From positions 2,237,001 to 2,301,000 of the forward strand of contig NC_135556.1 in NCBI RefSeq assembly GCF_964340395.1: DNA of 64,000 nucleotides. The letters run 5' to 3'. The translations under genes and the position numbers were made by a program. A model generated the notes under the pieces. It saw only the letters and a program-made list of their open reading frames with translations. It was not told the origin of the DNA and made no database searches. This document shows, in pieces, positions 1-13,721 of this stretch. Source of the DNA: Glandiceps talaboti (lineage: Eukaryota > Hemichordata > Enteropneusta > Spengelidae). Each line of letters begins with the position of its first letter. Positions within the stretch are counted from its first letter, which is position 1.

Positions 1-264
1 GCTATCATAGCTGGAGACTTTAATGGTAGGACTGGAACCAATTTAGACCACATTGAACTAAATACAACGTATACCACTCGACGATACGCGATATAACGAG
101 CATGATATACCTACACGTACTTCTGAAGATAGTGATGTCAATAGTTATGGTCGGGAATTACTTAAATTCTGTTCCACAACTGGATACTATATATATAGTG
201 AATGATGACTTTTAAGGACCACGGAAGTGGCAGTTTCACTTACATTTCAGAACAGGGAACTAGC
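1..264 (+). pseudogene. LINE endonuclease (EEP) fragment, cut by window edge
   Basis: The first 60 bases read AIIAGDFNGRTGTNLDHIEL, matching the GDFN motif of the endonuclease/exonuclease/phosphatase domain of non-LTR retrotransposons. After a frame change, bases 105-200 read DIPTRTSEDSDVNSYGRELL, the usual segment after GDFN in such endonucleases. A third frame near 228-258 reads GSGSFTYISEQG, corresponding to the G-FTYIS segment. At least two frameshifts and several stops make this a dead copy. It continues upstream of the window. The family within the LINEs cannot be told from so little. Confidence 0.75.
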
Positions 265-870
265 GAGTAAAGTTTGATGGTTCCATTCACTCATGGAGGT
301 ATTCTCCCCTTATATCGCCATGATATAATTCACTGAAATGAGTAAAGTTTGATGGTTCCATTCACTCATGGAGGTATTCTCCCCTTATACCGCCATGATA
401 TAATTCACTGAAATGAGTAAAGTTTGATGGTTCAATTCACTCATGGACGTATTCTCCCCTTATACCGCCATGATATAATTCACTGAAATGAGTAAAGTTT
501 GATGGTTCCATTCACTCATGGAGGTATTCTCCCCTTATACCACCTGATATAATTCACTGAAATGAGTAAAGTTTGATGGTTCCATTCACTCATGGAGGTA
601 TTCTCCCCTTATACCGCCATGATATAATTCACTGAAATGAGTAAAGTTTGATGGTTCGATTCACTCATGGAGGTATTCTCCCCTTATACCGCCATGATAT
701 GATTCACTGAAATGAGTAAAGTTTGATGGTTCCATTCACTCATGGAGGTATTCTCCCCTTATACCACCTGATATAATTCACTGAAATGAGTAAAGTTTGA
801 TGGTTCGATTCACTCATAGAGTATTCTCCCCTTATACCACCTGATATAATTCACTGAAATGAGTAAAGCT
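265..870. repeat. 75-bp tandem array, 8 copies
   Basis: A 75-bp unit beginning GAGTAAAGTTTGATGGTTCC starts at 265, 340, 415, 490, 564, 639, 714 and 788, with the truncated next start at 861. Units differ by single substitutions and by one- or two-base deletions (CCGCCATG versus CCACCTG). The array directly abuts the LINE scrap. Confidence 0.95.
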
Positions 871-1237
871 GCAGATTTTTAGGAAAAAAGAAAGAATAAA
901 AGCAACTTTCCGAATACACAGTGATGGACACAACCCAGTTTATTAATTGCGCGCGCGCTTTGAATTGATGGTTCACTAAAGTCAAAAGTGACTGTACTTA
1001 CACTAAATCCTCGCTAGTATGTCTCTCGATTGCATACGTGCTTAACTTTGAAAAAACAAGTATCCAGTAAAGAATTGTAACTTTTTACAGTGTAGCGAAT
1101 TAGAAATTCCTTGTGTGGGAAAGTGCAAAATAAGTGCGCACATGCACTGTGCGTTTTTTTTAGAAACATAACATAGTGTTATGTCTATATATTACTTCAA
1201 TCCCACATACCTTCCTTCGATTCCATTAATTCATTAT
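871..1237. other. Non-coding stretch, nothing recognised
   Basis: AT-rich sequence with a short GCGCGCGC run near 950. No frame with coding character and no repeat family shared with the rest of the window. Confidence 0.5.
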
Positions 1238-1372
1238 AAGAGTACCCGCCATTTCCTACAGTACTCACTAAAAGTACCACCATTTCCTACAGTACTGTTA
1301 ATCTCTCACTAAAAGTACCCACCATTTCCTACAGTACTGTTAATCTCTCACTAAAAGTACCCACCATTTCCC
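1238..1372. repeat. 41-bp short tandem repeat, about 3.3 copies
   Basis: The unit contains TCACTAAAAGTACCCACC followed by ATTTCCTACAGTACTG. The TCACTAAAAG motif falls at about 1265, 1306 and 1348, a period of 41-42 bp. Confidence 0.85.
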
Positions 1373-1669
1373 ACTTACGTTTGTGACAATCTATTAATGA
1401 ATAAGTGTTACTATTAAAGTCGATAACCCCTTTAAAGTGGCCATATGGATGAGAATTAGATATTTATTTGAGATTTTAATGTAAAAACACCTTTACTATG
1501 TCTGTCTACTTGATATATTATTGTGAAACAACAAAGACCAAACCAACCTTAGAATGTCAATGACTGCAAATAAATTCAAAATGTGTATATAAAAGCCCAG
1601 AAGGGATTTGTAATGAATGAATCACTACATTACGTTCGCTCTGTGCATTTTGTCAATTGCTTCCCGTTA

Positions 1670-2801
1670 GTGACCGGTCAGTTTCTTCGGCCAGGGGGTT
1701 GGGGTGGATTGGTAGGTCACCCTGGTTTTTTATTTGGCAGCAGGGGGTGGGTCATCCTGTTTTGTGTGAAAATCGTAGATCATGGTCATTGTTTGGATTT
1801 TGATGTAAGAAAAAATCCATTTCTACGGAGGCTTGACCCTGTCTGAACTGTGGTATTTGTTCTTGTCCCTGTTTCTTACCATATTCTTTAATACCAATAC
1901 ACCTGGAGTGACACTCAAACACTATATATATATATACATAAACATATATAATCTACCACTCTAGCAAAAGTCGAAGGTTCCGTAATGGTAACCTTTACAG
2001 ATAGTTTACCACTATCAGTTAATCTAAATTATTTCGATCTACTCTTCAGTATTGAAGGGGTTAATACGCAATGTATACTTTGTTTCGGACACTATATGTT
2101 TTCGATACCACATCTCATTCGATTCCAGTTTACATAGTAGGCATGAACATGTTGGTGATGACTTGTAAAGCTTGGAATTATTGTGTCAAAGTACTTGAAT
2201 AGCCTAAAAAGTGGAGTAAAACATCTCAAGAGTTTCTACGGGGAGACCCTATGCCCCCTGAGAAGTGTACATATTCCCATCTCATGCTCTCTCCATACAT
2301 TTTACTGTCAAGATGTTATTAAACTTTCTTTTTGATATGTCAACCCTATGTAGTTGCTAATTACATGTTGGTGCTGTCTTGTAAAGCTTGAAATTTATTG
2401 CCCAAAAGGGTCTGAATAGCCAAAACATTTAAGTGGCAAAAAACCTCCAAAGCTTTTAAGGGGGAGGTGTACATATTCCTATCTCAAGCTTTCCCCTCTA
2501 CTTTTTACTGTCAAAGCAACATGCTAGTAAACTCCTTTCTGTATTTACCCTGTGTAGTCGCTTATTTAATATGACGCTGTCTTATAAAGTATTTGCGAGA
2601 TATAACCTACCTGTCCACTATGAGTTACGATCAAATACCTGTCATGTAAATGTGATATACGGAGCCGGGGTGGGGTGGGGGTCATGTATCAAAATAAAGT
2701 GATAGGGGAGGGGTTCAGGTTATTTTTTTAAAGTCAGTTACTTTTCGTCGGCCCAATGGAAAAATCCCCTCCCCCTCAGGCCCGCGAAACTGATCGGTCC
2801 C
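1670..2801. mobile_element. TTA-flanked inverted-repeat DNA element, non-autonomous
   Basis: The left end reads GTGACCGGTCAGTTTC. The right end is the imperfect inverted copy, GAAACTGATCGGTCCC. TTA lies immediately outside both ends (1667-1669 and 2802-2804), as expected for a 3-bp target duplication. G-rich tracts with a GGGTCAT motif follow just inside each end. A TTA/TAA duplication with G-starting termini fits PIF/Harbinger-like elements. No transposase is visible, so this would be a 1.1-kb non-autonomous copy. The 87-codon frame at 1583-1846 crosses the left end and is not a gene. Confidence 0.55.
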
Positions 2802-3865
2802 TTATACCAAAATATGGCCATGCAGAATGATTGGATTATTTGTATTCCATTTGTTGATAGCTTGTTTGACAATCATTTGCTCAACGTACAATAACAAATT
2901 TTATAAATATTTCTTTTAGTTTTTTTGCGATTCATCTCAATAAAAGATCCAATATTCAACCAAGAACATTGTTTTGTCTGTTGTAATCTTACAGTCTATG
3001 CAACATCATTTTCCTTTGAAAACACCCCACTTTCAATATTAGAAACAGTTGGTGTTATCGTTAGACAGCCAACACAATGTCGGGGTGCCATTCGAAACAA
3101 AATCCGCACCAAATAAACCATGTCTGCAAATTATACATTGTAACGCTATGTCTAAACCAAATACAAGTATTACATACTTTCAGACAAGCTTCCATTAAGC
3201 GGCAAAGTCAAGCTTTAGTAATGTAGCTTAGACTTTACTTCGGACAAAACTGGGATCTCGGTTATATCAGAATTCAAAAAACCCACAACGAATATAGTTC
3301 AAGCTACTACCGTAACGGGAACTTTGAAATAAACTGAAGAAAGAATACTCACTGTATAGCGAAATGTTGGTGAATACAAGGTGTCTTCAGTGTGAGGTAC
3401 AAAGTGATGATTGGTGGGGAAAAAACAGGTAGAAATATAGGATGTAGTGGCGCAGTAGGTTGTCACAGTTAGATTTACGAGGTTTGATGGTTCACAAAAT
3501 GAGGCTATAGCCAATCAGAAGCCGTGTCTTCAATTGGTCATATTGACGTAGCCCTGTTTACCACACTAGTTTGACATGACGTGGCGGCAATAGGATAAGG
3601 ATAGTGAATGGGAGCCTAAAACATTAATAGGCGGAATATACAATAGAAGAGACAAAAATAGAATCTACAGCCACAATATATCCTTCAAAATGTCACATGG
3701 GAGAGTTTAGTGCCAGTCACATATATCTATTACAACAATTTAGTAATTAAATGCATTCATGCCATATACATGTATAGACACGCAATCATATTATGTATAA
3801 AATACAAATGAAATTAGATGGTCTCTACAAAACTAAACTGAAAGGGTTTCCAAACGTTTTGCCAC
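2802..3865. other. Non-coding stretch, nothing recognised
   Basis: AT-rich sequence. Short frames at 2925-3116 (+) and 3299-3514 (-) have no recognisable domain. Confidence 0.4.
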
Positions 3866-6800
3866 CAGCACTGTCACAGTTTGTACACTAAGATTTCATG
3901 GATGGACATAACATTATGACATTGCATAGTTTCCATTCATGGAAGTAACACTATGGCATTTCACATTTTATATACTACATCTCCATGGATGGGCATAACA
4001 CTTTGACATTTTGCGGTTTCTACCATATACCGTATAAACAGATGGACATAACACGATCACACTTCCCAGTGTGTACACTACAGTTTGTACACTACACTTG
4101 CATGGATGACATAATATTATGACATGTCACAGTTTGTATGGACATAACGTATTATGATATGTCACAGTTTGTACACTACATGTCCATTAATGGACATAAT
4201 GTATTATGACATATCACAGTTTGTACACTGCTTGTCCATTGACGGACATAACACTATGACATGTCACAGTTTGTACACTACATGTCCATTGGCGGACTTA
4301 ACATTATGACAGTTCACAGTTTGTACACTACATGTCCATTGATGGACATAACACTATGACATGTCACAGTTTGTACACTACATGTCAATTGATGGACATA
4401 ACACTATGACATGTCACAGTTTGTACACTGCATGTCAATTGATGGCCATAACACTATGACATGTCACAGTTTGTACACTGCATGTCCATTGGCGGACTTA
4501 ACATTATGACAGTTCACAGTTTGCACACTACATGTCAATTGATGGACATAATACTATGACATGTCACAGTTTGTGCACTACATGTCCATTGATGGACATA
4601 ACACTATGACATGTCACAGTTTGTACACTACATGTCCATTGGCGGACTTAACATTATGACAGTTCAGAGTTTGTGCACTACATGTCAATTGATGGACATA
4701 ACACTATGACATGTCACAGTTTGTGCACTACATGTCAATTGATGTACATAACACTATGACATGTCACAGTTTGTACACTACATGTCAATTGATGGACATA
4801 ACATTATGACATGTCACAGTTTGTGCACTACATGTCAATTGATGGCCATAACACTATGAGATGTCACAGTTTGTGCACTACATGTCAATTGATGGACATA
4901 ACACTATGACATGTCACAGTTTGTATACTACATGTCAATTGATGGCCATAACACTATGAGATGTCACAGTTTGTGCACTACATGTCAATTGATGGACATA
5001 ACACTATGACATGTCACAGTTTGTACACTACATGTCAAATGATAGCCATAACACTATGACATGTCACAATTTGTGCACTACATGTCCATTGATGGCCATA
5101 ACACTATGACATGTCACAGTTTGTACACTACATGTCAATTGATGGACATAACACTATGACATGTCACAGTTTGTACACTACATGTCAATTGATGGACATA
5201 ATACTATGACATGTCACAGTTTGTACACTACATGTCAATTGATGGCCATAACACTATGAGATGTCACAGTTTGTGCACTACATGTCCATTGATGGACATA
5301 ACACTATGACATGTCACAGTTTGTACACTACATGTCAATTGATGGACATAATACTATGACATATCACAGTTTGTACACTGCTTGTCCATTGACGGACATA
5401 ACACTATGACATGTCACAGTTTGTACACTACATGTCCATTGGCGGACTTAACATTATGACAGTTCACAGTTTGTACACTACATGTCCATTGATGGACATA
5501 ACACTATGACATGTCACAGTTTGTACACTACATGTCAATTGATGGACATAACACTATGACATGTCAGTTTGTACACTGCATGTCAATTGATGGCCATAAC
5601 ACTATGTCATGTCACAGTTTGTACACTGCATGTCCATTGGCGGACTTAACATTATGACAGTTCACAGTTTGTACACTACATGTCAATTGATGGACATAAC
5701 ACTATGACGTCAGTTTGTGCACTACATGTCAATTGATGGACATAACACTATGACATGTCACAGTTTGTACACTACATGTCAATTGATGGACATAATACTA
5801 TGACATGTCACAGTTTGTACACAACATGTCCATTGATGAACATAACACTATGACATGTCACAGTTTGTACACTACATGTCCATTGGCGGACTTAACATTA
5901 TGACAGTTCAGAGTTTGTGCACTACATGTCAATTGATGGACATAACACTATGACATGTCACAGTTTGTGCACTACATGTCAATTGATGGACATAACACTA
6001 TGACATGTTACAGTTTGTACACTACATGTCAATTGATGGCCATAACACTATGAGATGTCACAGTTTGTGCACTACATGTCAATTGATGGACATAACACTA
6101 TGACATGTCACAGTTTGTACACTACATGTCAAATGATGGCCATAACACTATGACATGTCACAATTTGTACACTACATGTCAATTGATGGACATAACACTA
6201 TGACATGTCACAGTTTGTACACTACATGTCAATTGATGGACATAATACTATGACATGTCACAGTTTGTACACTACATGTCAATTGATGGCCATAACACTG
6301 AGATGTCACAGTTTGTGCACTACATGTCCATTGATGGACATAACACTATGACATGTCACAGTTTGTACACTACATGTCAATTGATGGACATAATACTATG
6401 ACATGTCACAGTTTGTACACATGTCCATTGGCGGACATAACACTATGACATGTCACAGTTTGTACACTACATGTCCATTGGCGGACTTAACATTATGACA
6501 GTTCACAGTTTGTGCACTACATGTCAATTGATGGACATAACACTATGACATGTCACAGTTTGTGCACTACATGTCAATTGATGGACATAACACTATGACA
6601 TGTCAGTTTGTGCACTACATGTCAATTGATGGACATAACACTATGACATGTCACAGTTTGTACACTACATGTCAATTGATGGACATAACACTATGAGATG
6701 TCACAGTTTGTGCACTACATGTCAATTGATGGACATAACACTATGACATGTCACAGTTTGTACACTACATGTCAATTGATGGCCATAACACTATGACATG

Positions 6801-7220
6801 TCATAGTTTGTGCACTACATGTCCATTGATGGACATAACACTATGACATGTCACAGTTTGTACACTACATGTCAATTGATGGACATAACACTATGACATG
6901 TCACAGTTTGTACACTACATGTCAATTGATGGCCATAACACTATGAGATGTCACAGTTTGTGCACTACATGTCAATTGATGGACATAACACTATGACATG
7001 TCACAGTTTGTACACTACATGTCAATTGATGGACATAACACTATGACATGTCACAGTTTGTGCACTACATGTCCATTGATGGACATAACACTGTGACAGT
7101 TCACAGTTTGTGCACTACATGTCCATTGATGGCCATAACACTATGACATGTCACAGTTTGTACACTACATGTCAATTGATGGACATAACACTATGACATG
7201 TCACAGTTTGTACACTACAC
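3866..7220. repeat. 50-bp satellite array, about 65 copies
   Basis: A 50-bp monomer (CATGTCAATTGATGGACATA followed by ACACTATGACATGTCACAG and TTTGTACACTA) repeats from about 4130 to 7220. A degenerate leading edge reaches back to about 3866. Variants include ATGGCCATA, GAGATGTC and a GGCGGACTTAACATTATG type that recurs at intervals. The block around 4211 recurs at 5361 (offset 1150 bp, 23 monomers), so the array has a coarse higher-order structure. Monomers of the CC type carry the palindrome ATGTCCAT-TG-ATGGACAT. Confidence 0.97.
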
Positions 7221-7770
7221 TGATTTGATTTGATTTGATTTATTTCAACACAAGAAGAAAAATACCAGCGGATGGACATAAATCAAGAGTCACAGTTTGG
7301 AAGGGTCACCGGTTGAGGGTGCTCAGTAGAAGTAAACATTAAACACAAGTGATATAATCTCATCCAGAAAGTATTAAATACCAACGTTCAATAGTTATTG
7401 CTAACTGGTACAGACGATGCAGACGCGTATAAAACAAACAATCATCAATTCTGTGTATGTCTCACTACTCAGAGGTTAGTTCGATAATAGAAGGCTTGGC
7501 ATTAGTGGCGAATTTTCATGAAGGACTTCAAACGGTTACTGTTGTATATTGTCTCATTTGATAATAGCATACAAGTTCAAAGTGCACTGGTTCTCTTAAC
7601 CTGTCCACGACTTCAACAATTAATATGACTACGACCTTTGACACCTTTCCTATCTATAGCTTGGACCATTAACATTGGTATGACCTAAAAAGATTCTTGA
7701 CTTGCCTACTAAGCTTATAGCTTTTAAACATGACATACACCATATATTGATCATAGACTCGATTATAAGC
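7221..7770. other. Non-coding flank of the satellite
   Basis: Begins with a short TGATT run at 7219-7240. No gene or repeat recognised in the remainder. Confidence 0.4.
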
Positions 7771-8060
7771 ACTGGGCAAAAAAGTTGATCTACTGAGCGT
7801 ATATGTGTGCCGACGCACTCGTAGATTTAACATGTACAGAGATGTACTTGAATATACACAAACGCAGATCACATGTGTGCAGTAAATCTACGTAGCGTAT
7901 ATTACCATAGACGGAACATCCCAGTACGCTTAGTGTACGTTGTCGGTATATTAACGCCGACAGGAAGTGTGTCGCCGATATAACGTAGATCTTCGTCAGA
8001 CTAACGTACACGGAGTATACGTAGTACGTATATCCAGCATTGTACCCCCACGTTATAGGC
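7771..8060 (+). repeat. Dispersed repeat starting CACTGGGCAAAAA
   Basis: Starts CACTGGGCAAAAAAGTTGA and is rich in TACGTA, GTATAC and GTACGT palindromes. An inverted relative ends at 18034 with TTTTTGCCCAGTG. Similarity beyond the first 20 bases is patchy (AAATCTACGTAG in one, AATTTACGTAGAT in the other). Probably a diverged MITE-like family. Confidence 0.4.
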
Positions 8061-8440
8061 CTGCTAACGTTCAAGATTTGCATAAAAGGTCAACTCCAAA
8101 GGTCAGTGTTGTGGTCAAAGGTCACAAGAATTCGAGCACGGCCGATCCCAGCACGGCACGCCCACGGGGTACCGGCCCTAGCTATAGGGTAGCTTAGGTT
8201 GCGCCTGGTTATTGGCTTATAAACCTACTTATTCAATAAAGATCTTTCTGTATTTTGCTGGTAACATCACCATCTTTTCATCGTATTCACTTCTAATCTT
8301 CAAATTAACTGTAATTATGATTCTTTCAGTTCTCCATTACTTTATGATGGTGGATACTGGCAAATGCACATATACATGTATTTTGTATTCTAATACTTTG
8401 ACAAAACAGATAAACCTTTGCTAGCAAGAAGGCAAAGCTA

Positions 8441-8490
8441 ACAACAACAACAACAACAACAACAACAAACAAATAAATAAACAACAACAA
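8441..8490. repeat. (ACA)n microsatellite
   Basis: About 50 bp of CAA/ACA triplets, interrupted by AAATAAATAA. Confidence 0.9.
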
Positions 8491-11400
8491 TGTAACATTT
8501 AAGTTTTGCAAATACGGGAAGAGGAAATTTAATTAACACTGCCATCACTTCTAAAATAACAAACAGGAAACTTTATTCATAAAAGAAAGTTGAACAGTAA
8601 ATTTGACATTTCTTTTACAGGAGTAACATCATATTCCATATATCACGTACTGGTACTATGTTTTTACACTTTTTATGTTCTTTAAATGAACCAAGATGGA
8701 TTCAATGTGTCTTTGACCCACTAAATTCCATAGAAGAATAACCCAAACTGTACAAATACTGTCAGTAGATAGAAATTGTTCTTTCCAACATATAGGTGGT
8801 ACAGTGTGTAGCTAGCTGAGGACACACTGTTGACAAATATCACTGTACAAAATACAATTACATTTTACATGTAAACACTCCAGACTATCATTATGTAGAT
8901 AAAAATGGGAATCTACACAACTGGTATAATGGGGCAACATGCACACAAAAGCCAAATTGTTTACAATAACTAATATTTCAGGAAAGTTTTAGGAAAGTAA
9001 AAAAAAAATCATGTAAAATATCATTTTTGTATCGATTTGATATTGTTATATGTATGTAAATGTACACCAGATCTACTTTGTTAGCAGTATGTACATTGTA
9101 ACTGAGGACCTGTTTTTGACAAAACATATTACTCACTAAAAACTGATCAGGCTGCAGTGCAGAGATGATTTAGCTAGTTAACTATGCATACAGACTTGAT
9201 AACAGAGATTCCCTCTTTACTTACATTTCTTAGTAATCAAATAAATATACCATGCTATTTTGTATCAACTAAACTATTTCATGATTCTCTCCAACATTAA
9301 ATTGGTATATTCTGTTGTTGACAAAAAATATACAACTATATACTACCATGACAGCATCCTAGACAAAGCAACATTGACACAACTAAATACATTTTCTATA
9401 GCATGTGGTAAAGTAAAGATACCACACACCTGCAATCATGATAGTCCCTAGAATGTACACCTGAAGATCATAAAAGTCTGCAAAAATAATACTGGACAGT
9501 CAGATATACGTTTCTATTATGTAATAATAATGTCAAATGATAAATTATGTCCAGGTATCAAAATAATCTCTATGTATTACATGTATATATAAAATATTCA
9601 AACCAAATCTGTGTACACAAGCAAATACAGTTGGTGAAATATGCAGAATGAGGGTTGGCAACAGCCTATTGGTTGTCAAATTGATAGCAACCAAACATTC
9701 ATGTCATACACTTCTTTCCAATGTAATGTTGCATTAGTAAGAGTCTGTAACTGTAAAATCCATTGTTGACTTACAGTAAAAGTTACTTTACAATTACAAC
9801 ATTGACAGAGTTGGTTACATGTGCACAAAGAGACATGGTAACACACAGTATTCTGAATAGCCGACAACTCTCTCTGATTTGTATGCTCAGACATTATCTT
9901 TACATTTCAGGATAAACTCACACATGTACAGAGTTTGTAAAAACATCAAACTAGAACTATTAGAGATGTTTTAATGTATGTCTGTTTTCAGTGGTACAGA
10001 AATCAGTGATGTTAGGTGGAAGAAGAAAGCACTTTCATGAATTGAATGCCCTTCAGAATATTTACAAAGAAAATATGGGGAAAAGTTAAGGATATTGATA
10101 TTTCTGAATGGGTAGAAAGAAACTTGCATGTTAAATCTCTTTACACAGTTCGACTACCCATGTTGGTGATTTATTGACATTGAAAAGTATGTTATTTACG
10201 GCCAATGTAAAATTTAGCTGTTAGACCTTTTTTCTGTAATGTTTCTTTTCATTTGTAAACACCCTTGTGCTATAAATTGTGCAATTACTATTGTAATGCT
10301 GTGTAACAGAGACTGGCATTTCCAGGGTTAGGTAGATTTGTACCAAATATTAGTTAAGAGCCTGATTGATATAGTAATGGGTACAAAATACAAATTGCGA
10401 GAAAATTCTACATAGTACCACATGCATAGTTGCAGATAAAATCTACATAACTACAAACACGGAAGTCTTGTGTGCCAAGTGTCCATTGTGTATTCAATAT
10501 GGCAACAAGTTTGAGTCATACTCGCCAAGGTAAGAATGTTGATTTTTGAATCCCAAAATCAAAAATACATATTCATGTAGTGAGGGTTCTGGGAAGAATG
10601 AGTTAACAGATGAACATGGACAATTTCATTGATCAATTCCACAACATCCTTGTACATGGTACTCTCTAGAATTTCTTCGCAACTTGTATTTTAGTACCCA
10701 TTACATCTTAATGTCTTTCACATCATATCTTATCTGTGTACCAATACTAATAGTTGCTACATACACACTCTACTTCAGTAGAGTTTAGTAGAGTTCTTTG
10801 AGAAGGTAGATGTGGCAATTTCTTGTTGGTTCATATCATTTGGTTATACTGATGAGAGCAACCAACTCTTTCTCATTTTCTGGTGTTCAGTGCTATTTGC
10901 CATCAGTAATCCTCAACATGCTGTTCTCTAAACCTTGGTGCTCATTTAAAACAAGCCCTGTTATTCATTGCTCCTGTCCTTGTCACAAATCTGGTCATCT
11001 ACAAATACCATTTCTAGTCAAAAACCTCATTCTTCTTCCCAGACTTCTCATCCCAGATGCTTGCTCAGCACTGACTGAAAAATAAAAAAGAATAACATTG
11101 TCAGTAATAATCAAAGTACACATTAGTTAGTGTATACTATAGTAACTTTGCTTAGTAACATTTATAAAGTTCTGCAAAGTATCCATTGTAGAATACTTTA
11201 AGTTTATCAACCTGGCTCTTTACTTTTAGATTCTTTAAATTACCCCATGCAATCTGAGCTTACAATGTACTTTATTTAGCACTGTAACTCACTTGTCAAA
11301 CACTGAATGGTAAGGTACATTGTATATCATATGATATGTTAGGTTTTTCACAATAACGTGATCCTGAATCGGAGTGGAGATCTCTTGATTAGTTGCATCA

Positions 11401-12453
11401 AGACAATTTTATCATCAAATGTAAACATCAATATTGAGTCAGATGATTACAACGTACATTTTGTATGTCTCCGTGACTGGTTCTGCAGTGTTCAAAATAT
11501 TAGCTAAAACTTTCAAAATGTAGCCATTACTGTCCGCAATGTTTCTTTGATATTACTGGCACTGGTAAATAATGTTATTTTTCAATATTTTTCTTCATTC
11601 AGTTGGAAAGTACTTGTAAACTCTGGGTTGTCACTACCTGTCACTCGGCTGAAAAATACTCGGCTAGTAACTCGTAGTGACAATGACACCTTTGGTTACT
11701 CCTATTTTCCTTGGATGAATGAAGAATAATGTAGGTGTAACATCTAATTGTACATGTTACGTATCCCCAAAACAGTAAAAATCTATTTACACCAAGTCTT
11801 CATAGCACACACAGTCCCCTCCCCCTTGTGAAATGACTTTGGATGGAGACATGGTTTAACCCTCTTCCTGCCAAGCCTCTCCATCCGTTAAGTGGTTACA
11901 AATGTAAGTCAAGGAAATAGTTGATTGGGAAACTGCCAGCGTTAGGCTTTTTCCCCACGTTAATGTCACTCTGGCAGGGTCACCCACTCAACACGAGAAA
12001 AATAGTCACTTGTGGGAGGGAAAATCCTCTGGGGAAGGGGGAATATTTTCATGTATCAAAGATATTCCTCGCCTTGACTGTTTATTGCTGCCAGTAATTT
12101 TGACTAACTTGTCCCCTCCATATCTTTGTCAGTCAGGGATCAACTCACGGCAGTCAGTGGCTGTCGGGCCTGACCGCCACCCACAATTGCCGACCTTGAA
12201 TCGGAGGTTGTCGACTGTACAGTTAACTACTTGAAATGCATTTTTCTCTCTCCCCTTGTGTTGATGCATCATTGTCACCTAAGTTTTCTGCCCACATGAG
12301 CCTACTGACTTAAAAGACAATTAAGTATAAAAATGTTTTTGAGAAAAGAACAATGTATACCACAATTCATTACAATAATAACAAATACTTGACTATTTAC
12401 AAAGACGAAGTGTGAACTGACCACAGCTGACACTATACATTGCATATCTGCAT
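8491..12453. other. Four-kilobase stretch without a recognised gene
   Basis: AT-rich, low-repeat DNA. The frames at 9260-9451, 9676-9894, 10810-11085, 11547-11729 and 12010-12234 show no domain or convincing splice context. It could be intron, UTR or intergenic DNA; nothing here decides which. Confidence 0.4.
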
Positions 12454-12564
12454 CAGTGTTCTCCCCAGAGGGTTTTCACGTATCAACCCAATATCCTTTA
12501 ATTTATGCCGATACATGATCAGTTGTCCCGATACGCTATCGGATTGCTTAGGGTACGGTAAATT

Positions 12565-13632
12565 GCACGTTGACACCGCACTGTTCATCTGTCACTCTGT
12601 CAGCTGATGCCTTTGTTGTTTTCAATGTATACTCGCAACGTTTGTATTGATCCTTCACACATAAGCGACAAGTAAAACTAAAGAGTTTCTAATCAGTTCA
12701 AAGGACTATTCAAGCCTCTACCACTACCAGACTGATTTCATTGCAGTTTGCCGTCAGTATTGTTTTCGATGGGAATAACCTGCGTAAAACCGCTAATGGA
12801 AGTGTGATTCACACTGTGGTACAGGCTTTCGGTAAATCAAAGGCAAAACCAGCCTATTCATAACATCGGTTCGGCAGTAGAAACATGTCGGGACTGACAG
12901 ATTTTCTATAAAACCAAAAAATCAAACGATGTCATGCCATTTTGCTATGATTTTTACGTTATGGTATAAAACTTCGACAAACACATGAAATCAGCATTCA
13001 GTGTCTCGTTCTATGACTAACACCAAGTGTGTCTCAACCCAAGAGCGATTTGCGATGTATCTTTCGATAAAGTGGCGATGTTTTCTCCAATTATCAGTTT
13101 CATATAGTTCAGTTTTACTCTATAAACACTTTCAGTTTGTAGTTTGACATTGTAGACTGATACATCATATGACTACGATGAAAGTATGGATTTTCCAATA
13201 TGGTGGCCATGACGTTACAAACTATCGCGAGTTTTTGAAGTCCTCAATAGGGAAGTATATAGTAAGTCTCGTGTATCACTAAATTTCGGACTAACACGAT
13301 GTCTGGTAGCTGAAAAATGATATAAAATAAGATCAGGCTGCTGATGTACAGGTTCGTTTGGGCACACACGAGTGGAAAATCGCTCTCGTGGATTTTAATT
13401 TGCACGAGCGGTAGGCATGCCCTGCATATTGTATGCCTATTGAAAAGAATAGTGACGGCAAAATTCAATTAAATCAGTCTGGTAGTGGTAGAGGGTTGAA
13501 TAGTCATTTGAACAAATTAGAAACTCTTTAGTTTTACTTGCTGTTTATGTTTGAAGGATCAATACAAATGTTGCAAATATACATTGAAATCAACAAAGGC
13601 GTCAGCTGACAGAGTGACAGATGGACGTCAAC
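12565..13632. repeat. Inner foldback inside the left arm
   Basis: The sequence from CATCTGTCACTCTGTCAGCT (left, about 12575) to GACTGATTTCATTG (about 12745) recurs inverted at 13440-13630. The arms are about 190 bp and the loop 12770-13440. It sits between the two pieces of the outer arm, so it is either an insertion or an inverted duplication. GTTGAC lies at its left edge and GTCAAC at its right edge. Confidence 0.6.
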
Positions 13633-13721
13633 CAATCTGATTAAAATCCGATGTAGATGTCAGCTAATCGTTCATTGTTATTTTACCTTCGTTATTTTGC
13701 CTGGATTGACCTTCGCAGTAC

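Noticed and set aside
1583-1846. 87-codon plus frame
   Set aside because: It crosses the end of the TTA-flanked element and has no domain.
3866-7220. CRISPR-like array
   Set aside because: There are no unique spacers: the whole 50-bp unit repeats without a break, no cas genes are present, and the DNA is eukaryotic. The same holds for the other arrays.
10810-11085. 91-codon plus frame
   Set aside because: No recognised domain, no splice or promoter context, and a composition no different from the surrounding AT-rich DNA.
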